Shown piece after piece: positions 42,892 to 51,829 of a stretch of 64,000 nucleotides of DNA. The notes beneath the pieces are model-generated. The model was not told the origin of the DNA and did no database searches. It was given only the letters and a program-made list of their open reading frames with translations. The translations under genes were made by a program, and so were the position numbers. Numbering within the stretch: position 1 is the stretch's first letter; each line of letters opens with the position of its first letter. This DNA is from Streptomyces diacarni (GTDB taxonomy: Bacteria; Actinomycetota; Actinomycetes; Streptomycetales; Streptomycetaceae). The DNA lies in NCBI RefSeq assembly GCF_003323715.1, contig NZ_QOIN01000054.1, forward strand, positions 1 through 64,000, read 5' to 3'.

Positions 42892-45800
42892 TCAGGCCAC
42901 CGGGTCGCGGAACCGGAGGGTGAGCAGTTCGAACGGGCGCAGCTCCAGTGCGACCCCGTCCTCGGGGGTTGCCTCGCACAGCGCCTCGCTGTCCACGGAA
43001 CGCTCCAGAAGGTCGGTGGCCACAGCCTCGCGCCAGGAGAAGTGGGTGCGCACGGTGGCGCGGGAGCGATTGCCGTGTGCCTCGTAGAGGCGCACTACGA
43101 GGTCGCCCGAGCGGTCCTCGGCGAGTTTGACGCTCTCCACCACGACAGCGGGGTCGGAGACCTCCAGCAACGGCTGCGCCGCGGCGCCGCGCACCGTGCG
43201 CAGGGGCAGCTGCAGCGCGTACCCGTCCGCGATGGCCTCGGGGATCCCTCCGGGGCGCAGGCTGACGGAGAAGGTGTGCCGCCCCTGGTCCGCTGACGGG
43301 TCGGGGTAGCGCGGCGCGCGCAGCAGGGACAGCCGCACCGTCGTCATCGGGCGGCCTGCGGGGGCCTGCGCGTTGCGGATGTCGTGACCGTAGACGACAT
43401 CGTTGGCGAGGGCGACGCCGTACCCTGGCTCGCCGACATGGACCCACCGGTGCGCGACGGTCTCGAAGCGGGCGGTGTCCCAGGAGGTGTTCTGGTGGAT
43501 CGGCCGGTGCAGGTGACCGAACTGGATCTCCGAGGTGGACCGGTCCGTCCTGATGTCCAGCGGAAAGGCGAGCTTGAGCAGTTTCTGCGACTCGTGCCAG
43601 TCGATGTCGAAGGCGTAGGTGAGCTTGCCTTCGGACAGCCGCACCCACATGGTGATCGCCGTCTGGCCGCGCTCGTGCCGCACCACGACCGCGTCGTCGG
43701 CGATGCTGATGGACACCGGTTCCACGAGGTCGTGACCGCTGCGCTTGTCCTCGTCGTTGATGTCCCACGCGTCCCACTCGCGCGGGGTGTCGCGGAAGAG
43801 TTGCAGGACTCCGCCGGCGACGCCCTGGGGCAGCAGCTCCCGTTCTGCGACCGTGTCGAGGACCGAGACGAGGGTGCCGCGTCCGTCGATCTCGACGTGC
43901 AGCGCCCCGTCGTCGAGCACGAACCGGTCGTTCACCTGATGGGGGGCCGCCGCCTGGGGTGGCGAGGCGGGGCCGATGCCCGCCGCCGGTACGCCGTGCA
44001 GCGGGTAGGGGCCCGCGTTGGCGGCGACCGGTGCGCGGCCGTCGTCGCCTTCCCCCTCTCCCCCGCCGTCAGCGCCGCCGAGTGCGTCGAGCGCGCTCGT
44101 CACCAGGGCCTGCAGCTCGCTCTCCACCCGGTCGTAGTCCCGCTCGGCGTCCTGGTGTACCCAGGCGATCGACGTGCCCGGCAGGATGTCGTGGAACTGG
44201 AGCAGCAGTACCGTCTCCCAGATCCGCCGCAGCTCGTCGTACGGGTAAGGGGTGTTGCCGCGCAGAGCAGCTGTCGCCGCCCACAGCTCGGCCTCCCTCA
44301 GCAGGGCCTCGCTGTGCCGGTTGCCCCGCTTGCTCCGCGCGTGCGAGATGAGCGTGCCGCGGTGCAGTTCGAGGTACATTTCGCCGACCCATACGGGCGG
44401 CGTGGGCAGTTCGGCCTCGGCGGTGCGGAAGAAGCTGTCCGGGTCGTCCATCCGCACGCGCGGCGATCCGTCCAGGTCGTGCTTGCGCCGGGCCGCTGCC
44501 AGCATCTCCCTGGTGGGGCCGCCACCGCCGTCACCCCACCCGTACAGTCCGAGGACGTGCCGGGCCGCGCCCTTCTGCCGGAACGTCCGCTCGGTGCGTG
44601 CGAGGTCCGCGGCACCGAGGTCGGAGTTGTAGGTCTCGGCGGGCGGGAAGTGGGTGAACAGCCGGGATCCGTCGATGCCTTCCCACAGGAAGCTGGAGTG
44701 GGGCATCGCGTTGGTCTCGTTCCAGGACGGTTTCTGGGTGAGGAAGTAGCGGGCGCCCGCCGCCCTGGCGATCTGCGGCAGCGCGGCGGTGTACCCGAAG
44801 GAGTCGGGCAGCCACACCTCCTCGCTGTCCACGCCGAACTCCTCGGCGAAGAAGCGTTTGCCGAGCACGAACTGGCGGGCCAGTGCCTCACCTGAGGGCA
44901 TGTTCGTGTCGGATTCGACCCACATGCCGCCGACCGGGCGGATGACACCCGCGGCCACCGCCGCCCTGACCCGTTCGAACAGGCCCGGCTGGTGTTCCTT
45001 GAGCCAGGCGTACTGCTGCGCCGAGGAGGCGGCGAACACGAACTCCGGGTGGCTTTCGCTCAGGTCCAGCACGTTGGCGAACGTCCGCGCCACCTTGCGT
45101 ACGGTCTCGCGTACCGGCCACAGCCAGGCGCAGTCGATGTGGGCGTGGCCGACAGCGGAGACGATGAGGGAGCTGTCGGCGGCTCGGCCCGCCAGTACGG
45201 GGGCGAGGACCTCGCGGCCGCGCGCCGCCGTGCCCGCCACGTCCTCGGGGTCCATGACGTCGACCATGCGCTCCAGCGCGACGACGATCTCGGCGCGCCG
45301 CGAGCCCTGTTCCGGCAGGACGTCGACCAGTCCGTCGAGGGCGGCCACGTCCTGCAGCAGCTCCCACACCTGCTCCTCGCGCACGGCGACCGACAGCTGC
45401 TTGAGGCGGTACAGCGGCTCCTCGCCCGCGGTGGCCTTGTCGCCCATCGCCGTGGGCTCGTACTCGTAGGGCACCTGCACGATCGGATTCGCCGCGGCCT
45501 CGATCAGCAGCCGGAAGGGGCCGGACTTGGGGAGGGGGACCCAGGAGTTGTAGGGCTCGATCGCTTTGACGATCTCTCCGTCGGGGCGGTAGACCATCGC
45601 CTCGGCCTGGAAGCCGGGCTGATCTCCTGTGAACCCCAGGTCGACGACGAGTTCGGTCTCCTCGCCGGCCCACTCCCCCGGTACCTCGCCGCTGACCTCG
45701 AACCAGGTGGTGTCCCAGGGCCTGCCCCAGGCCTGGCCGAGAGTGAAGGGCGCGAACCGCTCCTTGACCGCCTCGGCGAACGGCACGGGCTCGCCCCCGA

Positions 45801-45942
45801 CCGTCCACGCGGCGATCCGGACCGGACGGGTGTCGCGGTGGACAGCGGGCCGGATGCGGAACCTGGTGAACCGCCGGACGCGCTGCATCGCCAAAGCGGT
45901 GGCGTCGAGCTGCACCCGGCCGTGCGGATTGTCGTCAGCCAA
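42892..45942 (-). CDS. Alpha-mannosidase, glycoside hydrolase family 38
   Basis: A 1,016-residue cytoplasmic GH38 enzyme. Zinc ligands are in SAVGHAHIDCAWLWPVRETV (His267 and Asp270) and the nucleophile is probably Asp380 in VWLPDSFGYTAALPQIARAA. The middle domain (FLTQKPSWNETNAMPHSSFL; TVLLLQFHDILPGTSIAWVH) and the beta-rich C-terminal domain follow. A Gly/Glu/Asp-rich linker near 44050 separates them. It releases alpha-linked mannose from imported glycans. The gene is third in the transcript from the ABC importer. Confidence 0.92.
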   Translation of the reverse strand: MADDNPHGRVQLDATALAMQRVRRFTRFRIRPAVHRDTRPVRIAAWTVGGEPVPFAEAVKERFAPFTLGQAWGRPWDTTWFEVSGEVPGEWAGEETELVVDLGFTGDQPGFQAEAMVYRPDGEIVKAIEPYNSWVPLPKSGPFRLLIEAAANPIVQVPYEYEPTAMGDKATAGEEPLYRLKQLSVAVREEQVWELLQDVAALDGLVDVLPEQGSRRAEIVVALERMVDVMDPEDVAGTAARGREVLAPVLAGRAADSSLIVSAVGHAHIDCAWLWPVRETVRKVARTFANVLDLSESHPEFVFAASSAQQYAWLKEHQPGLFERVRAAVAAGVIRPVGGMWVESDTNMPSGEALARQFVLGKRFFAEEFGVDSEEVWLPDSFGYTAALPQIARAAGARYFLTQKPSWNETNAMPHSSFLWEGIDGSRLFTHFPPAETYNSDLGAADLARTERTFRQKGAARHVLGLYGWGDGGGGPTREMLAAARRKHDLDGSPRVRMDDPDSFFRTAEAELPTPPVWVGEMYLELHRGTLISHARSKRGNRHSEALLREAELWAATAALRGNTPYPYDELRRIWETVLLLQFHDILPGTSIAWVHQDAERDYDRVESELQALVTSALDALGGADGGGEGEGDDGRAPVAANAGPYPLHGVPAAGIGPASPPQAAAPHQVNDRFVLDDGALHVEIDGRGTLVSVLDTVAERELLPQGVAGGVLQLFRDTPREWDAWDINDEDKRSGHDLVEPVSISIADDAVVVRHERGQTAITMWVRLSEGKLTYAFDIDWHESQKLLKLAFPLDIRTDRSTSEIQFGHLHRPIHQNTSWDTARFETVAHRWVHVGEPGYGVALANDVVYGHDIRNAQAPAGRPMTTVRLSLLRAPRYPDPSADQGRHTFSVSLRPGGIPEAIADGYALQLPLRTVRGAAAQPLLEVSDPAVVVESVKLAEDRSGDLVVRLYEAHGNRSRATVRTHFSWREAVATDLLERSVDSEALCEATPEDGVALELRPFELLTLRFRDPVA

Positions 45943-46062
45943 GAGAGCGTCTCCTTTTCGTACTGCTGGTGATTCCGGTTTTGAGTGCGTCGGGGGTGCT
46001 TCAGGCTGCTTCAGATGCAGAGGGGAGGTCTGTGCCGGTGGGTGACGGGCTGCGGCGTGGGG

Positions 46063-46947
46063 TCAGGCCTTGACGGCGCCGCCGAGGCTGGAGCGCATCA
46101 GGTGTCGCCGCAGGAAGAGGTACAGCACGGCGGGCGGTGCCATGTAGACGACGGCGCTCGCGGCGAGGACCCCCCAGTCGACCTGGTTGAAGGCGGTGAA
46201 CGAGCGGAACAGGCCGATCGAGAGCGGATAGAGGTCGGGCGACTGCAAGAGCACGAGCGGGGTGAGGAAGTCGCCCCACACGGCCATGAACGTCAGCATG
46301 GCGGCGGCCCCGAGCCCCGGTCCTACCAGCGGCAGGATGATGCGCCGGATCGTGCCGAACCGGCTGCAGCCGTCGAGCCACGCCGCCTCTTCCAGCTGAT
46401 ACGGAATGGCGTCGATGGTGCCTTTGAGCAGCCACAGGGTGATCGGCAGCGCCGCCGACGCCTCGACCAGGATCAGGCCGAGATAGCTGTCGTCCAGTTC
46501 GATCCTGACCATCAGCAGGTACAGGGCGACGATCGTCGCCGGTGGTGGGATCACCCGGATCAGCAGGATCGCGAACATGAAGGTTCGGCGTCCACGGAAC
46601 CGGTAGCGGGAAAGCGCGTAGGCCCCCAGGACACCGCAGGCCAGGTTCAGGGCGGTCGCGGCGAAGGAGACGATGACGCTGTTGAGGAACAGCCGCGGTG
46701 TGGCGCCGTCGGTGAAGAACCGGACGAAGTTGTCCAGCGTGAACGCCGGAAGGCCGACCGTGGGCCCGCCGTCGGCGTCCACGGCCGTGAGCGCCACCCA
46801 TGCGAACGGTACGACGCAGAACAGCGCGAGCAGCACCATCAGCACGTACTGCAGCACCCGCTGCACAACCGCCCACATGGGCTTGCGGCGACGCGGGCCG
46901 ACCGCCCCTGCGGCCGTCCTCGGCTCGATGGTTGTCGTGGCCGCCAT
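46063..46947 (-). CDS. CUT1 sugar ABC transporter permease (MalG-like)
   Basis: 294 residues, six membrane helices, with the EAA loop in EEAAWLDGCSRFGTIRRIIL PLVGPG-type sequence near residue 200. ATG 46947 overlaps the previous permease stop (TGATG). It forms the channel with the upstream permease. No ATPase gene lies in the cluster; in Streptomyces such importers usually share the ATPase MsiK encoded elsewhere. Confidence 0.88.
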   Translation of the reverse strand: MAATTTIEPRTAAGAVGPRRRKPMWAVVQRVLQYVLMVLLALFCVVPFAWVALTAVDADGGPTVGLPAFTLDNFVRFFTDGATPRLFLNSVIVSFAATALNLACGVLGAYALSRYRFRGRRTFMFAILLIRVIPPPATIVALYLLMVRIELDDSYLGLILVEASAALPITLWLLKGTIDAIPYQLEEAAWLDGCSRFGTIRRIILPLVGPGLGAAAMLTFMAVWGDFLTPLVLLQSPDLYPLSIGLFRSFTAFNQVDWGVLAASAVVYMAPPAVLYLFLRRHLMRSSLGGAVKA

Positions 46948-47858
46948 CAGACCTCCACCTTGGCCAGCCGGGCGTAGGTCATGCCCAGGATCGTCAGCAG
47001 GATGAGCAGGATCACGGAGGCGGCGCTGCCCAGGCCGATCTGGGAGTACTTGAAGGCGCTCTGGAAGATGTAGATGGAGGTGATCTCCGTGTCCTGGCCC
47101 GGACCGCCCTGGGTGAGGAAGTAGACCAGGCCGAAGACGCCGACCGTGGTGATGGTGGTCAGCAGCAGGTAGAGGAAGACCGGTCCGCGGATCAGGGGCA
47201 GGGTGATGTGCCGGAAGACCTGCAGTGCGCTCGCGCCGTCCATCCGCGAGGCCTCGATCAGCTCGTCAGGCACGTCCTCCAGCGCGGCCTGGAACATGAT
47301 CATGGCGAATGCGATACCGCGCCACACGTTGATGAGGATCACCGAGGCCATCGGGTATTCCTGCAACGGCGCCGCGGCTCCCGAACCGAACAGCCCGAGC
47401 AGCCGGTTGAACGTGCCGTCGCTCTCCGAGGAGAGCACGCTCGCCCAGGTCAACGACGCGACGACCTCGGGCACCACCATCGGCAGGAGCATCAGCGCAC
47501 CGAACAGGCCCTTACCTCGCAACCACTTCTGGCGCAGCAGCAGTGCGGCGAGCATGCCGAGCACCGTCTGGCCGATGATGGCCGACCAGAGCACGAACTC
47601 TCCCGTACGGCCCAGCGATTCGAGGAAGTCCGCGGACCCGAGCAGGTTCCGGAAGTTCTCTAGCCCGACGAACTGCGGGTCGCGCGCGGCGAACCCGGTC
47701 AGCTGCGTGTTGGTGAGGCCGAGGTAGACGCCGTAAGCAGCCGGGGCGATCACGAAGACCGCGATCAAGAGGACCGAGGGGCCGAGCAGCAGGGGCAGCG
47801 CGGCACGCTCACGCCGGCGCCGTGTCGGCCGGGCGGCGGGGTTCTTCACCGTGGTCAT
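46947..47858 (-). CDS. CUT1 sugar ABC transporter permease (MalF-like)
   Basis: 303 residues with six helices (LPLLLGPSVLLIAVFVIAPA at the N-terminus) and the EAA-type loop ELIEASRMDGASALQVFRHI. ATG 47858 overlaps the stop of the binding-protein gene (ATGA). It is the first permease of the pair; the order binding protein, permease, permease, GH38 suggests uptake of a mannose-containing oligosaccharide. Confidence 0.88.
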   Translation of the reverse strand: MTTVKNPAARPTRRRRERAALPLLLGPSVLLIAVFVIAPAAYGVYLGLTNTQLTGFAARDPQFVGLENFRNLLGSADFLESLGRTGEFVLWSAIIGQTVLGMLAALLLRQKWLRGKGLFGALMLLPMVVPEVVASLTWASVLSSESDGTFNRLLGLFGSGAAAPLQEYPMASVILINVWRGIAFAMIMFQAALEDVPDELIEASRMDGASALQVFRHITLPLIRGPVFLYLLLTTITTVGVFGLVYFLTQGGPGQDTEITSIYIFQSAFKYSQIGLGSAASVILLILLTILGMTYARLAKVEV

Positions 47859-49192
47859 TCGGCCACCCGAGTGCTGCCGAGCAGTTGCTCGGCCTCTTCG
47901 GCGAAGGCGTCGGCGGCCTGGCTGCCGTCCGCCTCACCGGCCAGGATCTTCGCCGTCGCGCTCTGGACCGCCTGGGAGACCCGGTCCTCTCCGTCACCGA
48001 GCGGTGGCTGGATGCTGGACTTCAGCTTGCCCTCCGCCTGGAGCAGGGATGGCTCGTTGCTGTAGGGGGCGGTGTCGGCGAGGCCTGCACGCGGCGAGAC
48101 GGCGCCCACCGCGGTCAGTTGCCTGGCCAGTGCCTTGCCCGAGCTCAGCCACTTCGCGAGTTCGACGGCGGCGTCGGGGTGGGCGGCGTCGGCGTTGACG
48201 CTGTAGCCGAAACCACCCCCGCTGATCGGGGCGGGTTCGGTGCCCGGCACCAGAGCCGGGTAGTCCCAGGTGCCGATCTTCTCGCGGGAGTTCTTGATCG
48301 GTGCCGCCCCTTCGGGGCCCCAGTCGTACTTCCATCCCCAGCTGCCCTGGGCGGCGACCGGAAGTGTGCCCTGGGGGAACTTCTCGTACTTCGTCGGCTC
48401 CCACGGGTTCGGGTTGTGCAGGTCGCGTACGGGAAGCAGGTCGGCCTCGACGAGGTCCGCGTACAGGTCGAAGGTGGCCGAGAGGCCCTTGCTCCTGAGC
48501 TTCCACTTCCCCGACTTCTCGTCGTAGAGGGTGCTGCCTGTGCCGGCCACGATGGGCAGGAGGCCCTCCGTCCACGAGCCGCCGCCCCAGGCGGTCCCGG
48601 CGGGGATGACGAGGGGAGCCTCACCGGTCTTGGCGCGGACCTTCTTGAGCCTGGCGATCAGCTCGTTCCAGGTGCGGGGCTGCGCGGTGTCGATGCCCAG
48701 CCGCTGCAGCACGTCCTTGCGGTAGAAGAGGCTCTGCACACTCGCTTCGTGCGGGACGGAGTAGTAGCTGCCGTCGCGCTGCCGTGCGCCCTTCTTGACG
48801 GATGGGTAGTACTCGTCCCAGCCGTCCCATGTGCGCAGGTACGTATCGAGCTTCAGGAGGTAGCCGGCGCCTGCCATGCCGGTCACGTTGCTGCCGCCCA
48901 TGTCCACGACGTCCGGTGCCGTGCCGGAGTAGAACTGCTGTGTGATCTTGGTCCGGAACTGGTCGTCGGTGAGGATGTCGGTGACCAGGTCCACCTTGAC
49001 GGGGCGCCCCTTTTTGGCCATCGCCTTCTCGAACTCCGGTATGAGGTCCTTGACGACATCGGCGCGAGCCTCCTGGAACTGCAACAGCTTGACGGTCACG
49101 GGGCCGCCCTCACCGGTGGCCGAACAGGCCGTGAGCGCTCCGGTGAGCAGCAGTCCGGCCGCGACAGCGGCAAGGACACGGTTGCGCCGCAT
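47855..49192 (-). CDS. Sugar ABC transporter substrate-binding lipoprotein
   Basis: ATG 49192 (GGAGAGG five bases upstream) gives 445 residues. The lipoprotein signal is MRRNRVLAAVAAGLLLTGAL followed by TAC, Cys near residue 23. The mature protein is an extracellular solute-binding protein family 1 fold (VTVKLLQFQEARADVVKDLI; YSGTAPDVVDMGGSNVTGMA; GGGFGYSVNADAAHPDAAVE). It captures the oligosaccharide for the following permeases. It heads the operon, close to the palindromic operator at 49225-49249. Confidence 0.9.
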   Translation of the reverse strand: MRRNRVLAAVAAGLLLTGALTACSATGEGGPVTVKLLQFQEARADVVKDLIPEFEKAMAKKGRPVKVDLVTDILTDDQFRTKITQQFYSGTAPDVVDMGGSNVTGMAGAGYLLKLDTYLRTWDGWDEYYPSVKKGARQRDGSYYSVPHEASVQSLFYRKDVLQRLGIDTAQPRTWNELIARLKKVRAKTGEAPLVIPAGTAWGGGSWTEGLLPIVAGTGSTLYDEKSGKWKLRSKGLSATFDLYADLVEADLLPVRDLHNPNPWEPTKYEKFPQGTLPVAAQGSWGWKYDWGPEGAAPIKNSREKIGTWDYPALVPGTEPAPISGGGFGYSVNADAAHPDAAVELAKWLSSGKALARQLTAVGAVSPRAGLADTAPYSNEPSLLQAEGKLKSSIQPPLGDGEDRVSQAVQSATAKILAGEADGSQAADAFAEEAEQLLGSTRVAE

Positions 49193-49224
49193 GGTCACCT
49201 CTCCTGGCCGTGGTTCGATCCCTG

Positions 49225-49249
49225 CTTTAATCAATCGGATTGGATAAAG
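49225..49249. promoter_or_regulatory. Palindromic operator between binding-protein gene and ROK regulator
   Basis: A 25-base imperfect inverted repeat. The left arm CTTTAATCAATC and the right arm GATTGGATAAAG match at ten of twelve positions around one central base. It lies 33 bases upstream of the importer start and 250 bases upstream of the ROK gene. A long AT-rich palindrome here is what a ROK or LacI repressor would bind. Confidence 0.65.
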
Positions 49250-49499
49250 TTCGGTGATGCTATGGAGAGGGCTCAACCGCCGTCAAGAGATGACGCGAAG
49301 TCCCGTAGCGTGTGCGGTGCCCCGCCGGGGCAGCACGGCGGAGCGCGGTTCCCCCATCCGCCTGGGAAACTTCTGCGGAGCCCGCGGGGCACGCGCCGTT
49401 TCGAGAGTCTCGGAGGAAAGCGGGCGGCAGGAAGGCGGAGCGCGGGGGCCTTCGGGGAGGGCGTGCGAAGGTTTGCCGGAGAAGGCAGGGAGGTTCGGA

Positions 49500-50717
49500 A
49501 TGCGGCGAGGCAGCAACCAGCTCCGGCTGGCGGACTACAACCAGTCGGTGGTGCTGGAGGTGGTCCGCAGGTCGCGCGGGGTGAGCCGAGCCGACCTGCA
49601 ACGCGCGACGGGACTGAGCTCCCAGACCATCACCAACATCACGCGCCGGCTGATCGACGACCGTCTGGTCCGCGAAAGCGCGCCGGGCGGCAACACGCGC
49701 GGCCGGCCGAGCATACCGCTGGTCACCGATCCGGACGGAGCCTACTCCGTCGGTGTGCACATCGACCCGGCCCGGCTGACCATCGTCCTCCTCGATCTCG
49801 ACGGCGAGGTCCGGCTGGCACGCCAGGAACGCACGCCACAGGCCACGAACCCGTCCGAGGTGACCGCCTTCATCGCCGACGCCGTCGACGGTCTGATCAC
49901 CAAGGCCGACATCGCCCGCCCGCGGGTACTCGGACTGGGAATCGCCGCTCCGGGCCCGCTCGACGTCGACGCGGGGCTGTTGCTCGATCCGCCCCAGCTG
50001 CCCAACTGGCGCGACGTCCGGCTACGCGCCGACCTGCACGAAGCGACCGGACTGCCCGTCCTCCTCGACAAGGACGTCACGGCCGCCGCCACAGCCGAAC
50101 TCCGCTCTTCCTCGGAGGCGTCGAACACTTTCCTCTTCCTCTACCTGGGGTCGGGCGTCGGCGCCTCGGTCGTGCTGGACAACCAGGTCCTGCGCGGCAC
50201 GACGAACAACATCGGCGAGATCGGTGACCTGATCGTCGACCCCGACGCCGAAAGGCTGGAGTGGAGCGGCCGGCGCGGCGGCCTGGCCGCGGCGTGCGTT
50301 CCCGAGGCGCTCGTCCTCCAGGCCGCCCGCGTGGGGCTTCTTCCGCTCCCCAACCTCAGCGACTACGTCGCCATCGACGACGCCTGCACTTCACTGTGCG
50401 CCCTGGCCTCCGCGGGAGACGGCGGCGCAGCGCGCATCCTCGACCACGCGGCACGCCGAGTAGCCGTCGGCCTCGGGGTGCTGGTGAACCTGCTGGACGT
50501 ACCGCGGGTGGTGATCGGCGGCCCGCTGTGGAACCGGCTCAGCCCCGCGTTCCTCCCCGTCCTCCCCACTGCCGTCGAGCGCGAACTGGTGGGAGCACGC
50601 GACAACATCCAGGTGCGGGGGTCCTCCGTGGGCGACCGCGTGGCCGCGCAGGGCGCCGCCGAACTGGTGGTGGATCACTTCCTCGCACCTCGCGCCTCCG
50701 CCCTGATGGTGGGCTGA
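49500..50717 (+). CDS. ROK-family transcriptional regulator
   Basis: ATG 49500 follows AGGGAGG. The 405-residue protein has an N-terminal MarR-like winged helix (NQLRLADYNQSVVLEVVRRS; SRADLQRATGLSSQTITNIT) and a ROK sugar-kinase-like domain (YSVGVHIDPARLTIVLLDLD; FLYLGSGVGASVVLDNQVLR; NNIGEIGDLIVD). The usual ROK zinc cluster (CxCGxxGC) is not evident, which suggests a degenerate zinc site. Divergent from the glycan importer, so it most likely represses it and responds to a mono- or oligosaccharide. Confidence 0.88.
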   Translation: MRRGSNQLRLADYNQSVVLEVVRRSRGVSRADLQRATGLSSQTITNITRRLIDDRLVRESAPGGNTRGRPSIPLVTDPDGAYSVGVHIDPARLTIVLLDLDGEVRLARQERTPQATNPSEVTAFIADAVDGLITKADIARPRVLGLGIAAPGPLDVDAGLLLDPPQLPNWRDVRLRADLHEATGLPVLLDKDVTAAATAELRSSSEASNTFLFLYLGSGVGASVVLDNQVLRGTTNNIGEIGDLIVDPDAERLEWSGRRGGLAAACVPEALVLQAARVGLLPLPNLSDYVAIDDACTSLCALASAGDGGAARILDHAARRVAVGLGVLVNLLDVPRVVIGGPLWNRLSPAFLPVLPTAVERELVGARDNIQVRGSSVGDRVAAQGAAELVVDHFLAPRASALMVG

Positions 50718-50888
50718 CGGCCCAACAGATGGCAGACGGCTGACGGCCGGGCATACGTTGCCGCCGCGCCGTTGCGAGCCGGATGTGTGGCGGCTGCACG
50801 ACGGGCGGGGCCTGAACCGGCAGGCTCGGGTCGCGGCAGCGGTAAATGCGTGTGCCACGGGCGCGGCGTCGTACGTAGGATCACGGCC

Positions 50889-51632
50889 ATGACGATGCGG
50901 CTGGTGCAGATTGCGATGAACGCTCAGGACGACTCCACACTCGGCCGGTTCTGGGCGCAGGCGCTCGGCTGGGACTCCTCCGTCGAGGTACCCGGCGTGG
51001 TGACCAACCTCGAACCCGAGGGACTCGCCTATCCCGACCCCGCCACCGTCTACATCGATGTCATCACCGTCCCGGAGCCCAAGACGGTGAAGAACCGTGT
51101 GCACGTCGACCTCGCCACCACGTCTCCGGCCCACCACGCGGAGCTCGTCGCGCGTCTCCAAGGGCTCGGCGCGACGCCCGCCGACGTGGGCCAGGGCGAC
51201 GTTCCGTGGACGGTTCTCGCGGATCCGGAGGGCAACGAGTTCTGCGTGGCGGAGCCTCGGGAGAGCTACCGTGACACCGGGCCGATCGCCGCGATCGTGG
51301 CCGACTGCACGGACCCGCGGGCCATGGCCCGGTTCTGGGACGAGGCAACGGACTGGACCCTGCACGAGGTGACCGACGGCCATGCGGTGCTCCGCTCAGG
51401 CAAAGGCGTCGGCCCCTACCTCCGGCTCGTGCGCACGCCCGACGTCAAGACCGTGAAGAACCGCGTCCACCTCGACCTGCGCCCGTACCCCGGTGGCGAC
51501 CGAGCAGCGGAAGTGGCCCGGGTGCGGGCCCTCGGCGCCACCGACATCGACCTCGGACAGGGCGAGGACGTGCCGTGGACGTGCCTCGTCGACCCGGAAG
51601 GCAACGAGTTTGACGTACTGGCGCCGGCGTGA
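50889..51632 (+). CDS. Two-domain VOC (glyoxalase-like) protein
   Basis: ATG 50889 gives 247 residues containing two tandem VOC units. Each shows a start like RLVQIAMNAQDDSTLGRFWA or AAIVADCTDPRAMARFWDEA, a middle KTVKNRVHVDLATTSPA or KTVKNRVHLDLRPYP, and an end DPEGNEFCV or DPEGNEFDV. These are the glyoxalase-like/CppA-type small-molecule binding proteins common in actinobacteria. They may bind or modify a small molecule; no catalytic role can be assigned. A strong hairpin follows the stop. Confidence 0.85.
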   Translation: MTMRLVQIAMNAQDDSTLGRFWAQALGWDSSVEVPGVVTNLEPEGLAYPDPATVYIDVITVPEPKTVKNRVHVDLATTSPAHHAELVARLQGLGATPADVGQGDVPWTVLADPEGNEFCVAEPRESYRDTGPIAAIVADCTDPRAMARFWDEATDWTLHEVTDGHAVLRSGKGVGPYLRLVRTPDVKTVKNRVHLDLRPYPGGDRAAEVARVRALGATDIDLGQGEDVPWTCLVDPEGNEFDVLAPA

Positions 51633-51639
51633 CGCGGTG

Positions 51640-51668
51640 CTTGGGCCGCACCCCGGGTGTGGCCCAAG
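51640..51668 (+). terminator. Strong hairpin after VOC gene
   Basis: The 8-base stem CTTGGGCC (51640-51647) pairs with GGCCCAAG (51661-51668) and extends inward as GCACC/GGTGT with one G-T pair, leaving a three-base loop. It begins eight bases after the stop codon and lies between convergent genes. Confidence 0.65.
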
Positions 51669-51829
51669 CCGTACCGGGTGCGGGGCCGCCGGACCAGCTC
51701 GGCGGCGACGGCGACTCTCCCCTGGAGCCGTACCAGGCGTCCGGGCCGCGCGACGTCGAAACCTCCCCTTGTGGCTGAACGGACATGGCCGCCGCCGGCA
51801 CAAAGGGGTGGCTCAGGTCCGTGCCGAGT

